Source: Daedaleopsis sinensis
Lineage: Eukaryota; Basidiomycota; Agaricomycetes; Polyporales; Polyporaceae
NCBI GenBank assembly: GCA_033807695.1
Contig: CM066310.1
Span: 2,356,001 to 2,420,000 of the forward strand
Length of the DNA stretch: 64,000 bases
Direction: 5' to 3'
A program made the translations under genes and the position numbers. Within the stretch, counting starts at the first letter, position 1; the number at the start of each line of letters is the position of its first letter. Below are positions 1 through 11,630 of this stretch, one piece after another. The notes beneath the pieces were generated by a model. That model was not told the DNA's origin, ran no database searches, and was given only the letters and a program-made list of their open reading frames with translations.

Positions 1-1495
1 GACTGTCGTTGTTACAATAAGGTCAGAAGTCTGGCCAAAAGTTAATGGGCATACCTTGTCGGTGATCGAGAACAACCCATACCACCTAGCCTCCTCGCCA
101 GGCGGAATGAACTCCGCATAGAATGCGCGGGCGTATCCCTGGAACGCGCCATACACAGAGCCCTGTCGACAGAAACGTGAGGCTGCGATGCTGGTCACGA
201 TGATTCTCACGTACGAAGTAGACAGCCAGTGCGTACATCTCCCCCGGGGTCGTCAACCCTCCGAACTTCACACTCGAGCGCTGGAATACCGGAAGGAAGC
301 CGAGACACCCGTACGCTGGGATGGCCGACGCCATCGCGACAAGCACGACGAGGACGCGGAGATTCGACCAGCCAAGGCGTCGCTGCAGCGCAGGCCACGC
401 GAGCGAGCCCATGATCCCAGCCGTCGGGGTGAGCGTACCGATGAGGACGAGCGACGAGGCAGGCATATGCAGCGTCGTCTTCGCAAACAGGAGAGCGGTC
501 GACGTGATTGTCGTGAATCCGTCAGAGAGGAGGAACCACGCGGCGAGGTAGACGAAGGTGTTTCGGAGGCGCTTGATCTCCCGCCAGCGGAGCATCTGTC
601 CGAGCCTCTTCCATGCGCGTACGATCTCGCGCGACATGCTCCAGCTGCGCTCTTCTTCCTGTTGTGCAGCCTGCGGTTCCTCGCGTCCCTCTTCAGACAG
701 CGTTATTGCGCCGATGGGTGTCATGGCGGATGCCCCGGGGAGCCATGCTGCCGCAGGGAGCGAGAAAAGGGCCCACCACAGCCCACTTAGGCCGATGGCT
801 AGGCGCAGCGCGTCCGTCGAGCCTTTCATCGCACGCACGGGGATGAGGGCAAGTAGGAGCATCACAATCCCTGCTGCGTATCCGAGCGCGATGCCCTGCG
901 AGGAGATGCGCGAGGTGGTCGCCGACAGGAGCTTGTCGTGCTTGGCCTTCGCAGCACTGATGGCGCCGTCATCATGGTCGTTTACACGACCAAGCAAAGG
1001 CTCGTTGGCATCGCTCATGCTTCCTCCATCGACGGCTTCGTATGACTCGGAGGTAGAGTCCGCGCGGGATATCCGGATAAGGCCCGCGCGCGCGTCGACG
1101 ACTTCCTGAGCACTGTGGGCGAGTGTGGGGATGTACGCGTTCAATGCGACGATGGACGCCCCGAAGCCGACGTTTGCGCATATGGCCAGAGGAGCGACCA
1201 GCGGCCATACTGGGGACGTCGAAGGGAGGAGGAGGAACAGGATGGCGGACAATGACCCGAGCGCGGCGAATGTGAGTAGAAGCAGTTTGCGGTGCGGAGC
1301 TGCACGAGCCATTAGTTCGTGATATGAAGGACAGATCATTGCAGAGACATACGATGGTCTGCAATCCCTCCCATAGAGATCACAGTCAGAGCCTGCAGTG
1401 CTACTGAGGTCGAGTAGACGTATAAGCTGAAATATCATCGTCAGCCATGCTCTACAGCTCTCAAAAGCGACTGATATCGAATGGCATGGACGCAT
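1..1495 (-). CDS. Atg22-like vacuolar transporter (3' part outside window)
   Basis: Resembles the Atg22 family of the major facilitator superfamily, which exports amino acids from the vacuole after autophagy. Hydrophobic segments begin at HRKLLLLTF (about residue 68) and recur; the family-like block YLAAWFLLSDGFTTITSTALL is followed by YALAVYF. A 52-base intron (163-214) joins this to exon 55-162, which reads GSVYGAFQGYARAFYAE then SITDK, again Atg22-like. A donor at 54 starts another intron; its acceptor is near position 3, so the C-terminus lies beyond the left edge. The frame opens with ATG at 1495, but residues 1-60 show no membrane segment or family motif. Atg22 proteins normally have about 100 more residues with one or two helices before the HRK motif. 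Either an upstream exon was missed or the N-terminus is degraded. Family assignment is from recalled motifs. Confidence 0.75.
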
Positions 1496-2480
1496 GGCGA
1501 CTAGAGGGTAGCGTCGTGCGACAGGGAAGCTCTGCTCTTCGCGGCGATATCTTCACTCCAACTGATAGTGTCGTACGCCGTTACTCCGACACGGTCAGAA
1601 CCAGCTTCGCTTTGTGCTGAACCATCTAGATTTGGGAAACATCCGTACTCTATGTTACGCTGCACGATATTACTGAGGTCAGAGTAACCTTTCGATTACT
1701 GTGCCCACAATGCGAAGCAACGAAGGTCAGGCCAATGGTGGCCAGTGGTGCATATCGCTGAAGCAACTTATTCTGAACCACAGGTGCTCACCTGAAGCTC
1801 GCACTATCGATCCATAGCCATCCAAGCTTCACCACACATCGTGCATCGGCTTCGGGCGCACTAGTGGCGGGTGCTGTTATTGGTGCAATGCACGGTTGTG
1901 TCTTGTCCGGCAGCAGAAAGCCGTTGTCTCTGCAGTACATGTGAGATTTCAGTACATATGTCCCAGAATTGTGCGACGTACCTGGCGAATTGCTCAAGGC
2001 ATATGGGAAGGAAGAGTGTCAAGGATACTATGACGAACACCTCACTCCATCCTCAGTCAACCTCTCAGATCTCAGACCCCCTGCCTCTATAGCTTGCACA
2101 TACCTCGCAAAAGCGTAGCTAAACCAGCCCCTCAAATGCCTGTGATATTTCTGTTTGTCGAATCGAGGCAAGTCGTCGTCATAGTCGTTATGGTGGCGTC
2201 CTTGATGGGTCATTGCAACTGTCACAATGGTTGGATTCACAGGAGGTCCGGATGGTCGATGCTTCAAATCCTAGTTCATCATGAAAGGGAGAAATATGAA
2301 ACAAGTGGAGGACGAGGAGTAGGAGGAGGAGAAGGAGGAAGGTTATGGTGAGACTCGCGAGGTGCTGCACTCAGACTAGACGCCTATTATGTAGACGCCC
2401 GCAGATCGGGAGCGCTTGAGTGCTCTTAGCTCTCCTTTCATCCGTACCTCTTCCTCCAAGTTCCGCCACTCGACGCTAGA
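1496..2480. other. gene-free stretch between Atg22-like and SUMO genes
   Basis: No open frame here resembles a known protein on either strand. It should hold the promoters of the leftward Atg22-like gene and the rightward SUMO gene. I looked for a missing first Atg22 exon just upstream of 1495 on the minus strand and found none. A purine-rich GGA run lies near 2308-2340. Confidence 0.5.
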
Positions 2481-3086
2481 ATGACTGAGGAGCAACAGGA
2501 AGACGTGAAGCCAAAGATTAATCTTGTGGTTGACTTTGAGGGTCAAAGTACGTCGTCTTGTCTTTAAGGATATGCCCATCATGCTTTGAGCGCGCCCGAC
2601 GCGTGCGGACAGGGACGCGACGCGGATGCATCCCTTCCAACCTCTGACGCGAATTGTCTACAGCATGTACAGTCAAAGTGAAGCCGGGCATGCCATTTAA
2701 AAAGCTCTTTGAGGCGGCAGAGGTGGGTTGCGCGTCGTCTTGGACATCCTCTCATCTCCTAACCGCCATCCTCGCTCGCAGAAACGGTTCGGGAAGGAGC
2801 CAGGTCGGATACACCGTCTATGTGATTTCCGTGCTCTTGAACTCATCTCCGGTGCACGCGTTCAGGGACCTTCAAGTTTACGTTCAGTGGCCAACGATTA
2901 CGCCCAGAAGAGACTCCTGCAGAGGTGCGTTCCTCGCGTGTACAGCACGCCAAATTCTAACCGGACCGCAGCACAATATGGAGGAAGGGGATACCATTGA
3001 TGCGCATTTGCAACAGGTGAGTGCTCCATATTCGGTACCATGGAGGATGCTGATGAATTCTGCAGCTTGGGGGTGGTTGGTTGTGA
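2481..3086 (+). CDS. SUMO (small ubiquitin-like modifier), six exons
   Basis: Exons: 2481-2547, 2664-2722, 2782-2803, 2866-2924, 2972-3016, 3066-3086. Phases match at every join and give 90 residues. The spliced protein shows the SUMO signature in order: KPKINLVVDFEGQ, CTVKVKPGMPFKKLFEA, KRFGKEPG, TFKFTFSGQRL, ETPAE, NMEEGDTIDAHLQQ, then LGGGWL and stop. SUMO is attached to lysines of nuclear and septin-type substrates through its C-terminal diglycine after a protease removes the tail. The tail here has three glycines, so cleavage after Gly-Gly would remove GWL or WL. The beta-grasp core and the acidic EEGD turn are intact. Exons as short as 21-22 bases hide this gene from open-frame scans. 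The start is the first ATG in frame and gives a short acidic N-terminus typical of SUMO. Confidence 0.92.
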
Positions 3087-4050
3087 GAGTTGGCTCACGG
3101 CATTGCAAGATCTCTCCGGATCCTCCATATTGTATCACTCAGGGCATATTATTGTATCTCATCCGTGCGTCATTATCTCTTCTCTTGCGTTGTCGATGCT
3201 CTATATCCTGCTTGTCCGATGCGTACCTTGCTACCCCATCATGACGGATGGCAGCAGTAACGATTCGTGTAAATATAGGTGCGTACTACCTTGGTCCTTG
3301 TCAATATATGCGCGAAGTCGTTGTACTGCTCGTAACTCATACGTGAGTACTCTTCGACAGAATCGCAAGCCCAAATATCAAGTGCAATTATATCTGCCAT
3401 AGTGTTGATCGTGAGCGGTTCCTACCCGAATAACTAGGACGACGGTTCAGCCAACCGTTGTCCGATGGTTGAAGGAGGTGATTCTCCTTTACGCTGTGTA
3501 GTCTACGTTGACCTCCACCCATTCCAACGCACACACGACTCCACGTATTTGTTTCCAGGTAGTAGAGGAATTCAGTCAATGCGAAGGAGATGTTAGGCGC
3601 CGCATTGCGTTCAAGGACTGTCAATGTTCCAGGAGCGATATGTCCTGCCTTCGCGTGTTATGCGCCTTGCGAGTGCATGATTCGCGTGTGGAATGCCCCC
3701 AGCTTCCGTAGATCACCGTTCAGTCGAACCTTCCAATCCACGATCCACGTGTTGTCCTGCACGCGTGGTGTGGTGCGCCATGCGTGGAGGACGCGTCGAA
3801 ACCTCGAAGCCTCCTCAATCGCACCCAAACTTGCCATCGGTACGTGAATGCACGCGCAATGCGCGACGTCAAGCGGTGCTTTTGGCACCAGATAACAAGT
3901 CCTGTTCGTCCTCGCCGACTGCACCCTGCTGTCTGCAGCTACGCACCACGCGCATAGCAGGCACCAACCACCCGCCCACACACCACACGGCCTCCACCCT
4001 CCATCGACCATCTTCAGTGTTTAACAGCCTGCCTCCTCCCACTTTCTGGG
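3087..4050. other. intergenic, SUMO 3' side and lectin-gene promoter
   Basis: Only short frames with no recognisable composition or motif. Pyrimidine-rich sequence just before 4051 fits the promoter and 5' leader of the next gene. Confidence 0.5.
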
Positions 4051-5511
4051 ATGCCCACTCTCCATAGCCTCAGCATCCGCCGACGCGGAACGACGCCAGT
4101 CAAGTCATCCTCCGCGCCGCCGGCGACCACCACCAGCACCATCAAGGGCCTCTTCCACCGCAAGACCTTCGACACCACTTCCCGCAAGTCGACCGAGACC
4201 ACCCGCAAGTCGAGCGACACCATGGGCAACGCACCGAGCGACATGAACGGCAAGGACGCCAACGGCCTGTCGAGGCAGAAGCCGCACCTTGCGAGTACGT
4301 CGAGCGACCGCGACTCCGTCCGTTCGCGCGCCATGCCGGGTGCCGAACCCGCGACCCCCGTCCCCGAGCTTGTAGTCGAGAAGACCGGGGACCAGCGCTC
4401 CCCAGAGCCCGACACCGTGCAAGTGCGGGGGTACGACACGCAAGACGTCCCTCACATCCACGAAAGCCCACAGGCGAGTGTAGAACCCGACCTCGAGGCG
4501 GGGCTCATCCCACCGGTCGGTTCGTTCGAGGTCGAGGAGCCGCAGCAGCCGCAGCCGCAGGAAGCAGCAGAAGCCGCACCACAGCCAGATGCCGCGCGGA
4601 CGCCGCGACTCGAACTCAAAACCGAAGAAGGGCTCGCACCGCTCGACCTCAGCACCACGGCCCCGCCCTCGCACACCGTCGAGGGCAGCGACACCACCGC
4701 GGTCGCCGTGTCCCCGCGCACCGGAAGCCCCGCGTCTAAGTTCGCGCCGGGGACGTACGTGCTCCTGAACGCGCGGAGCGGGACTGCGATGGACCTGTCG
4801 GGCGTGGACATCAAGACGGTCATCGGGTACCCGATGCACGGCGGCCCGAACCAGCAGTGGGAGTTCATCCCGACCGGCCACGGGTACATCATCCGCTGTG
4901 TGCGGCGCAGCAAAGAGGGCCATGCGCTCTACCTCACCACGGCCGGGGGCCTGCGCGACGGGGAGGGGATCGTCGCCAGCACGTTCCCCGTGACGTGGAG
5001 TGTCGAGCAGACGGAGGACGGGATCAGGTGCGTGTATCTCCCCGTGCGGGGCCGTGGCGGATTAGGCTGATCGGGCCCGATGTGCAGGATATCGTGGCCC
5101 GACTCGGAATACGTATTCGACCTCGCGGACTGGGGAAACAGCGAGCCTGGCACCAAGGTCGGCACTGTTCCCCAATGCAACACGTTGGTCCTTGGCTCAC
5201 ACACTCCTGGACAGATCCAGCTCGCGACGCGCAAGTCGAGCGAGACGTGTCAGCACTGGCACTACACCCGCTGCGCCCCTGCCTCGGACCCCGAGCCGCA
5301 GACGGACGGCCGGGAGGCGGTCAGCGCGCGCGCGGTGTCGCCGCCCGCGACGACTGAGACGGTCACCGTGAGCGAGGAGCGCGACTTTGTGACGACGACG
5401 CGGACGACGACGACGACGGTGATCACGACCGTCACCGAAGTCACGCGGACTCCGAAGTCGATGTTCCGCCAGGTCGCGCTGCCGCAGAGGAGGAGCATCG
5501 CGTATCGGTGA
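4051..5511 (+). CDS. protein with ricin-B-type beta-trefoil lectin-like domain
   Basis: Two exons, 4051-5027 and 5088-5511, giving 466 residues. Residues 1-225 are low complexity (Ser/Thr/Pro/Gln-rich) with no signal peptide. From about residue 231 a beta-trefoil-like domain begins with GTYVLLNARSGTAMDLSG; the diagnostic NQQW motif ends at Trp270. The fold continues across the intron (RISWPDSEYVFDLADWG) and ends near a CQHWHY motif. The C-terminus is a Thr/Val-rich run (about 420-450) and a basic tail. Ricin-B-type folds bind sugars such as galactose; nothing here suggests an enzymatic or toxic partner domain. The lack of a signal peptide points to a cytoplasmic protein, as is common for mushroom lectins. 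Sugar-binding residues cannot be judged reliably by eye. Many basidiomycetes carry such trefoil domains after a disordered region; the role is unknown. Confidence 0.8.
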
Positions 5512-6116
5512 CTGCCTCTGCCTCCGTCACGAGTCGGGGCGCGTACGCACGCGGCGTTGTGGTGATAGAGGACGTCTTAGTGTGTAAGTGAAACGCGTTG
5601 TGTGTACATGGTCTTGTTGTGTGTTGATTGCTGTAGTTGAACGAGTAGTCCTTGCTCCTCCCCTCCTTGTCGTTATGTTTTGTTGCAGCTCGTCGAGCTC
5701 GATCTTGGTTAATTTATATTATGACGATAGAGCCCCATGCCACATCGGTGACACTGCCCGCCTCATCATGTAGAGCATGAGTTCTGTGCGTCGCTCTCTA
5801 TGAAGTGGTCTATACACGCATGCTAGATTTGTCCACCGAATGGTGCTCTGCGACGTGGTCGCGACAGTGAATGACACGAAGTTTCAAAGGATAGTACTTA
5901 GGCGCATTCATACTATCTGCGAACCGCTTCAAGCATGTCCAGTGTACAAACACACTACATTCTATAGTTATAGGGAAATTATATTGCCGACAAATGTATG
6001 AAGGGCTCGCTAAAATTGATAATGTAGAGACAGACAGATGCAACGGGAGATATGCAAGACGAGCTGGAAGCTCGAACGGAACGAAACGAAGACAAAAAGT
6101 ACAGTGTCCCGAGGTG
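5512..6116. other. intergenic between convergent genes
   Basis: AT-richer sequence lying between the 3' ends of the lectin-like gene and the Zn2Cys6 gene, so it should hold two 3' UTRs. No coding signal or RNA gene seen. Confidence 0.5.
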
Positions 6117-8086
6117 CTATGACGAGTGCAAAAATAGATCGCTCACACGCTGGGAAATCTCTGCCTGCGGCGTGCTGTCGTCCCACGGCGGGACGTCCCA
6201 CGTCGGGTGCCCGCTCGCGCCCGCACCCATCTCCGACATCGACCCCGAGCTGTGCGCCTTCCCGAGCGGCGGGGGCAGCGCGAGCGGCGAGGGTGCGTAC
6301 GCGTCGACGTCCATACCTGCGCCAGCCTCCGAGGACGCATGGGACGCGTATGCGCCATAGGCGTACTCCACGTGCGCGTCCGCAGAGTACCGGTAGTTCA
6401 GCGCCGCGTCGAGCATATGAATCTCGGGCGCTACCCCGAACGAGACGTCGGCCGGCGCGGAGACGGGCAAATCCAAATCGAGGGCGCCGAGCATGTAGTC
6501 GAATGAGAGATGGTCGCCGGATGGCGCAGAGGCCGGGTGGGGGTACCGGAGCCCGCGCGAGTACGGGGCGGGCGAGAATGAGACGGGGGTAGATGAGTCC
6601 GAGCGGGTGTGCGCGGATGCTGCGTCTAGCTCCCCGGGGACATCGTAAACGTAGTCGTTTTGGCTGGGGTAGTAGTAAGCGTTCTGTGAGCTAGCCGGGA
6701 CACCCCTGGAAGGATAGGCCCGAACGTCAGTACGTCCTGCGGGAGAGTGAGGGCAAGCAAAACAACGTACTGATAGGCCATGTCGTCTCGCACCGCACGC
6801 GAGTATTGATCGATGAGATGTACGGGGAGAGACATCGGTCGCGACCGGATGCTACGAGTGGAAGCCGCCTCCGCGTACTCCGCTGAGACCAGGCGTGAGT
6901 CCGCACCGCTGGCGTGTTCGACACCGGGAACTTGCACAGCGAAGAGGTTGAGCGGCGGCGGGCGAGAGCGGCGCGGACGAGTGGCGCGCGTGCGGCTGCT
7001 AGCAGGCAGACGTCCGGCGGCGATATGGCCGTTTGAAATGGTCAACGCGCGGGGGCGGCGACCAGGGAGAGGGCAGGCGCGGAGTGTAGGACTGTTCTGG
7101 AGAGAGGAGGGGCCGGAGATGTCACCTGTGGCAGGACGCAACAGCGGCGAGTTTAACGAAAATTGCGAAGTCGAGGCTTGTCCAGATGAACTCGAGCCAT
7201 CGGCAGACTCGGAAGAGATGGAGTATACGGATATGTTGCGGTAGTGGCCATCAGGCCGTGGCGCCACTTGGTCGACTGTGTGCTCATCGGAGGACTGTAT
7301 GTGTTCCTGCGGGGATTCGGGGACGGACTCCAGCCCTGAGGTGGACTCCGAGTCCTGCGTGACGTCGCGTTCCTCGTGCTTCCTCTTGTTCGGCCCACGC
7401 ATCTTGCGCTCGCCGTAGACGCACTCCTTGCCCATTTTCGAACAGTATTTGCAGGGCATATCGCCGCTGCACTAGACGTAGCGGGAAACACCGATCAGAA
7501 CTAGCTGTTACCCAGCTCACGCGACACGCACCTTCACTTTCCGCTCCCGACATGGCTCACACGCGTGCTGTGTGCGTTGCCGGTGACTTTCGACCGTGGG
7601 CTGGAAGTCCCCGGTACGGGGGTCTAGCGCACCTGTGAGGGGACCTTCGGCCTCGCTCTGCGCTTGCGCGTACTGGGTTCGCGTGGTATGTGTGGAATCT
7701 ATAACCGACTGCAAGTTCTGCAAAACTGCGAGGGTGCGGTTGGGGTCGAACGCTGCCAGGTTGTCCAAGTGCGATGAATCGGGGAGAGCGTTTGGCGGCG
7801 GCGGCGGCGGCGGCGGATATTCCGTTAAATGCTCTTCATGATCCCTCGCGTGGACATCGTGTGGTGGAATAGAGTACGAATGGTGATATGCGTCTTGTAG
7901 GTCGCACGGACTCTTAGTAGATTGGGGTGCATACGAATAGTGGGAGTGAGAACGAGTGACGTCGAGAGGTTCTTGCGAGTAAAACGGGTTGTGTTGCATC
8001 AGTTCGTCAGGCAGGTAGGGGTGCTGCTGCCGAGTATCTGGGAGGGGGTATCCGTAGTCATCATAGGGCATCTGCAAGGTCGACAT
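6117..8086 (-). CDS. Zn2Cys6 (fungal binuclear cluster) transcription factor
   Basis: Exons (minus): 8086-7532, 7471-6734, 6683-6117; 619 residues, all joins in frame. The binuclear zinc cluster spans the first intron: ACEPCRERKVK is followed by CSGDMPCKYCSKMGKECVYG, giving CX2CX6CX5CX2CX6C at about residues 175-202, then a basic linker (RKMRGPNKRKHEE). Such clusters bind CGG-type DNA half sites, usually as dimers, in the nucleus. The N-terminal 170 residues are Tyr/Pro/His-rich with an eight-proline run; the region after the cluster is Ser/Thr-rich and probably disordered. The tail holds an acidic/aromatic stretch (DHLSFDYMLGALDLD) that could be an activation segment. No fungal-specific middle homology domain is recognisable. 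The intron at 6684-6733 is needed to reach the long C-terminal frame. Target genes unknown. Confidence 0.88.
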
Positions 8087-10884
8087 GCTGAGCGGGGAGG
8101 GTAGGTGATCTCTTAGGGCAAAGGCCGAACCTGATATACGGGGAGGAACGGGAGGGGAGTTAGATATCTCGTCAGCAGCCTCACTTCCTAATGCATTGCT
8201 TCCGCAGGAGGCTGGAAGAGGCGCTCGGCGTCAGCCTCCTGTTAGCCCCAGTCCCCGACTGGAGGTTGTTCAAACCTGGGCGAGAGTCCGATATTATCGT
8301 GTCCTGCACATCGGGGCCTCGATCGGTGCGCAATAACCACATGGAAGGGTGTCGCCCTTGAAATCGCCACTCGGCTATGTCGGGACACTGTGGGGCCCCA
8401 AAACGACGTCGCATATTAAAATGAAGCGGGTCGAGCTGCCCGATGCGCGACAAGGATGAGGCTGACCGTAGCCATGTCCGCGATTCTCTGCTTCAAACGG
8501 ATCTGTGAGAGCCAGGGTGTATGCGCGAAGGGCTCACTACAGATGGTCTAGGAAGCCACAGCGACATGGTGCGGGTTTTGTCAGAATTGTTTACAGGCGT
8601 ATTGCGGTTCGAATCCGGATGCAGCACAGCCGCTCGAAGAGTGGTTGTAAGGGCACATGCCGATGCGCCCTCTTTTGATAAATTTTTGGACTGGGCGAAA
8701 TGCGATTGGGTGTTTCCTCTGTACAATGCTGGACTCTGACGCATCTGTGATGCTCCGGGTCGTACATAATCCGGGGAGACTTTCATGCGCGGACCCGTGC
8801 TCTTGAAGGGCGACGTGAGCGGACAACTCCTATAACATTTGTTGCGCGCTAGGGGACCATCGAGGGGTTCCGCCCTCCGACGAAGGAAGAGGCGCCAAGA
8901 GTAGTCAGCTTGGGTTCTAGGTCCATCGTCCATGTGAACGTCTGCCATCTTCTGGAAAGCAAATGCACGGGGAATGTTAGTGTAAGCGTAGGAAGGCTCT
9001 GCGAGAGTCAATATGCGTTAGGGTGCGCACCTATTCCACGAGACTCGTCAGGACTCGTCGTTCGAGGCCTGAGAGACCCTGCTGCACAAGCGACTTTGTG
9101 GCCTGCTTCAGCCCGTGACCGGTAGCCTCAATAATTACAATTTATGGTAGACGCGGCGACTCGGAGGTGTCCGCCATCCGCCGCACTCCCGTCTAGTGCA
9201 GGGCGTAGTATCGCGTGTGGCAGGATAGACCGCGTGGTTGCATAAGAGGCGTACCGACATGGATCCTGCACCGAGACCACACGCGAGAACTCCCTCCGCC
9301 GACAGGATTTGAGACGATGTTCGGGGGTCGACATTGCCTGACCTCGCGCATGAACGCGTCTGATACGCGTGCATGATCTCTGCCATGTTCTCCGGGCCTC
9401 GTCAAAGGAGAGAAGAGACGTCCTCCAACGGCTAGACGAGGCTAGACGACGAGCAATGGGAATGTCGGCGAGGAGATGAAATTCGAGTAACTCCGAGTCT
9501 TCGGAGGTGGTGATGGTGTACGTAGTAAGTCGATAATTACTACTCAGTACTCAGTACTCAGTACTCAGTACTTATCTATTGTATGTGTCTGTATGCGTGG
9601 GAATGTTAATGTCGGAAATTGCCGTACCCCAATCTGGATGACTAAGTATCTATTTACCGTCTTTTGCCCATCTGACATCCATCTATGGTTTTTTTACGCC
9701 CATCCGTCGCAATCTGATACATTTTTAAAGGCCATTTTCGCCCTCCAATTTCTATCTTTGCCTCCCGGATTTCAACATTCACCCAGATATGTCCGGATGG
9801 GGTTACCCTAAATACCGACATAATTTTATTACACAAAGTCTTTCCGAAATAAGCGCCTGGTAGTGATCCGCCGATACAAGTTTCGCAAAGCCGCTACTAG
9901 CTAGTGGCAGACTTACGTCTAAAAACTTGTTCACCACACCAGGAACCACTGCCCCGTGGCTTCCTCCAGGCTCCTCCTCTAGTTCTTGCTCTCGTTTCAA
10001 ATCTTACGCACTTGTCGTTCACTGGAATATCTACAAAATGCCAGTACTTAGCTCGAGAAGAGGCCCTTCGGGGTTGCTATAATGAATGTTGTTGATACAC
10101 CAACGCTCGGGCAAACACCAGATGTAGCTATCGACGGTGTACACAATCTCATTTGCTATCATTATGTACCATCGACATGCTGCTTCACGGCGACCCGATG
10201 GTACGTGTTTCATGCACTTCGCCTCGTCCGGCGCTCACGACACCATCCGCAGTGGGATCCGGAGTGTGACTATTGGCAGTTAGGAGACTCGGAGCAGCAG
10301 GTACCGACGGTAAGTCTCACCTTCAATCCCTAGCTGCAGGAAACTCGGATTCACTCAGATAACCGCGGTAACACGGCCCAGCCTGGATCGTCGAAGGTCG
10401 CACTCCTACAGCGGTGGTCTCTTGACCTTGACATGGACACACGACCATGAGGTACCATTCAAGCCTTGCTGTGCAGGCCAGCCACCTATATTTGAAACTG
10501 TGAAGACCGGGGCAACCTAGCACTGTACGTCTGTCGGCTGACTACGGGCGTGACTCCCTTCGCCGCAAGGAGCTAAAACTCTCTTGTCGTTCTATTGGCA
10601 CCGCATTGTGGTTCTGAACTTTGCCCATGCGTGCGGACTAGTACCCTTGTGATAAGCCAGTCGATGTCTCGTCCCGTACTCTCGCGCCCTCCCCCGCAAC
10701 GACTCAAGCATTCACCACGGTACTGTACTCGCGCTCGTGGACGCTCGACATGCAAGTGCTCGTACTAGCTCCCTGGGTTTTTAATCTCTGGGTACGACAG
10801 GTCACATTATCTTCTGTGTTCTGAATCAAACTCTAGTGCTGCATCGCGCAGTTGGTTCACCTCATCATCCATGCATCTGCCCAG
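8087..10884. other. 2.8 kb gene-poor stretch
   Basis: Holds the promoter of the Zn2Cys6 gene at its left end. Several 60-170 codon frames exist on both strands, but none shows codon-like composition, a domain motif or splice-linked extension. A tRNA-like T-loop near 8608 was examined and rejected. A short heptamer repeat lies at 9541. Confidence 0.5.
9541..9572. repeat. TACTCAG heptamer repeat, about 4.5 copies
   Basis: Four perfect tandem copies of TACTCAG followed by TACT. A simple microsatellite in gene-free DNA. Confidence 0.9.
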
Positions 10885-11630
10885 ACAATCGACGCGGACC
10901 CACAAACGTCTCTCACTCTGCTCCCATCTCTCGTCGCTTCCAACTTTTCACAAGACGGTCTCAACAGGTGAGCATGCGCCCATCCTATCCGCGTCGCTGG
11001 CTGTCTCGGCATCTCCACTGACGCCCACCCCTCCCGATCCTGCGGACCAGTCCGGGAAGCACCCCAGACCTCGTCCCCTCCCTCACCTCCCCCAACAACT
11101 TCATCAACTTCTGCGCGACCGTGCAGGACAGCTGGCCGCTCACCAACGGCCAGCAGCTGCCCAACGGCTCGTGCAACCCCGCCCCGATGGGCGTCCTCGC
11201 GCCGCGCTCGAGCATGCCCTCCGCCAAGTTCATCTTCCCGCAGAACCTGCAGCGCATCCCCGCGAACCAGACGTTCACGATCCAGCTCGCCGTCCGCAAC
11301 CTCGCCACCGGCTGGGCCACGAACTCCGCCGCGAACTACATGGCCGCCCCGCAGCAGCTCGACGCCGCGGGCCGCATCCAGGGCCACTCGCACGTGGTGA
11401 TCGACCGACTCGACTCGGACGCGTTGGGCTCGACGGTGCCGACGGACCCGGCGGCGATGGTGTTCTTCAAGGCGCTGAACGACAAGGATGTGGGCGGGGT
11501 GCTCACCACGAACGTCGTCGGCGGGCTGCCCCCTGGCGCGTACAGGCTCGCGTCGATCAACACGGCCGCGAACCACCAGCCTGCGCTCGTGTCGGTCGCG
11601 CAGCACGGCGCGCTCGACGACATGGTGTAG
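10885..11630 (+). pseudogene. N-terminally truncated paralogue of the secreted CBM19-type protein gene
   Basis: Two exons, 10885-10967 and 11051-11630, match the last two exons of the complete gene at 61210-62817, with the intron at the same place. Shared motifs: DPQTS, NNFINFCATV, NGQQ, GSCNPAPMG, KFI-PxNL, IPANxTFTI, RNLATG, GHSH, YRLASIN, ANHQPAL and the ending VAQHGALDDMV. This conserved domain of unknown function occurs in secreted fungal proteins that databases sometimes misname ribosomal protein S17. The complete copy also has a signal peptide, a CBM19-type domain and an Ala/Ser/Thr linker. None of these can be found in the 2 kb upstream here, and the ATG at 10871 is not in frame. This could be a 5'-deleted remnant whose domain frame is still intact, or a gene with distant first exons. 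Confidence 0.7.

Noticed and set aside
4051..5511. ricin-type domain as evidence for a toxin
   Set aside because: Only the sugar-binding trefoil type is seen; no catalytic partner domain and no signal peptide.
8590..8640. tRNA-like T-loop GGTTCGAATCC near 8608
   Set aside because: Stem pairing around the loop is poor and no matching A-box or acceptor stem lies 50-60 bases upstream.
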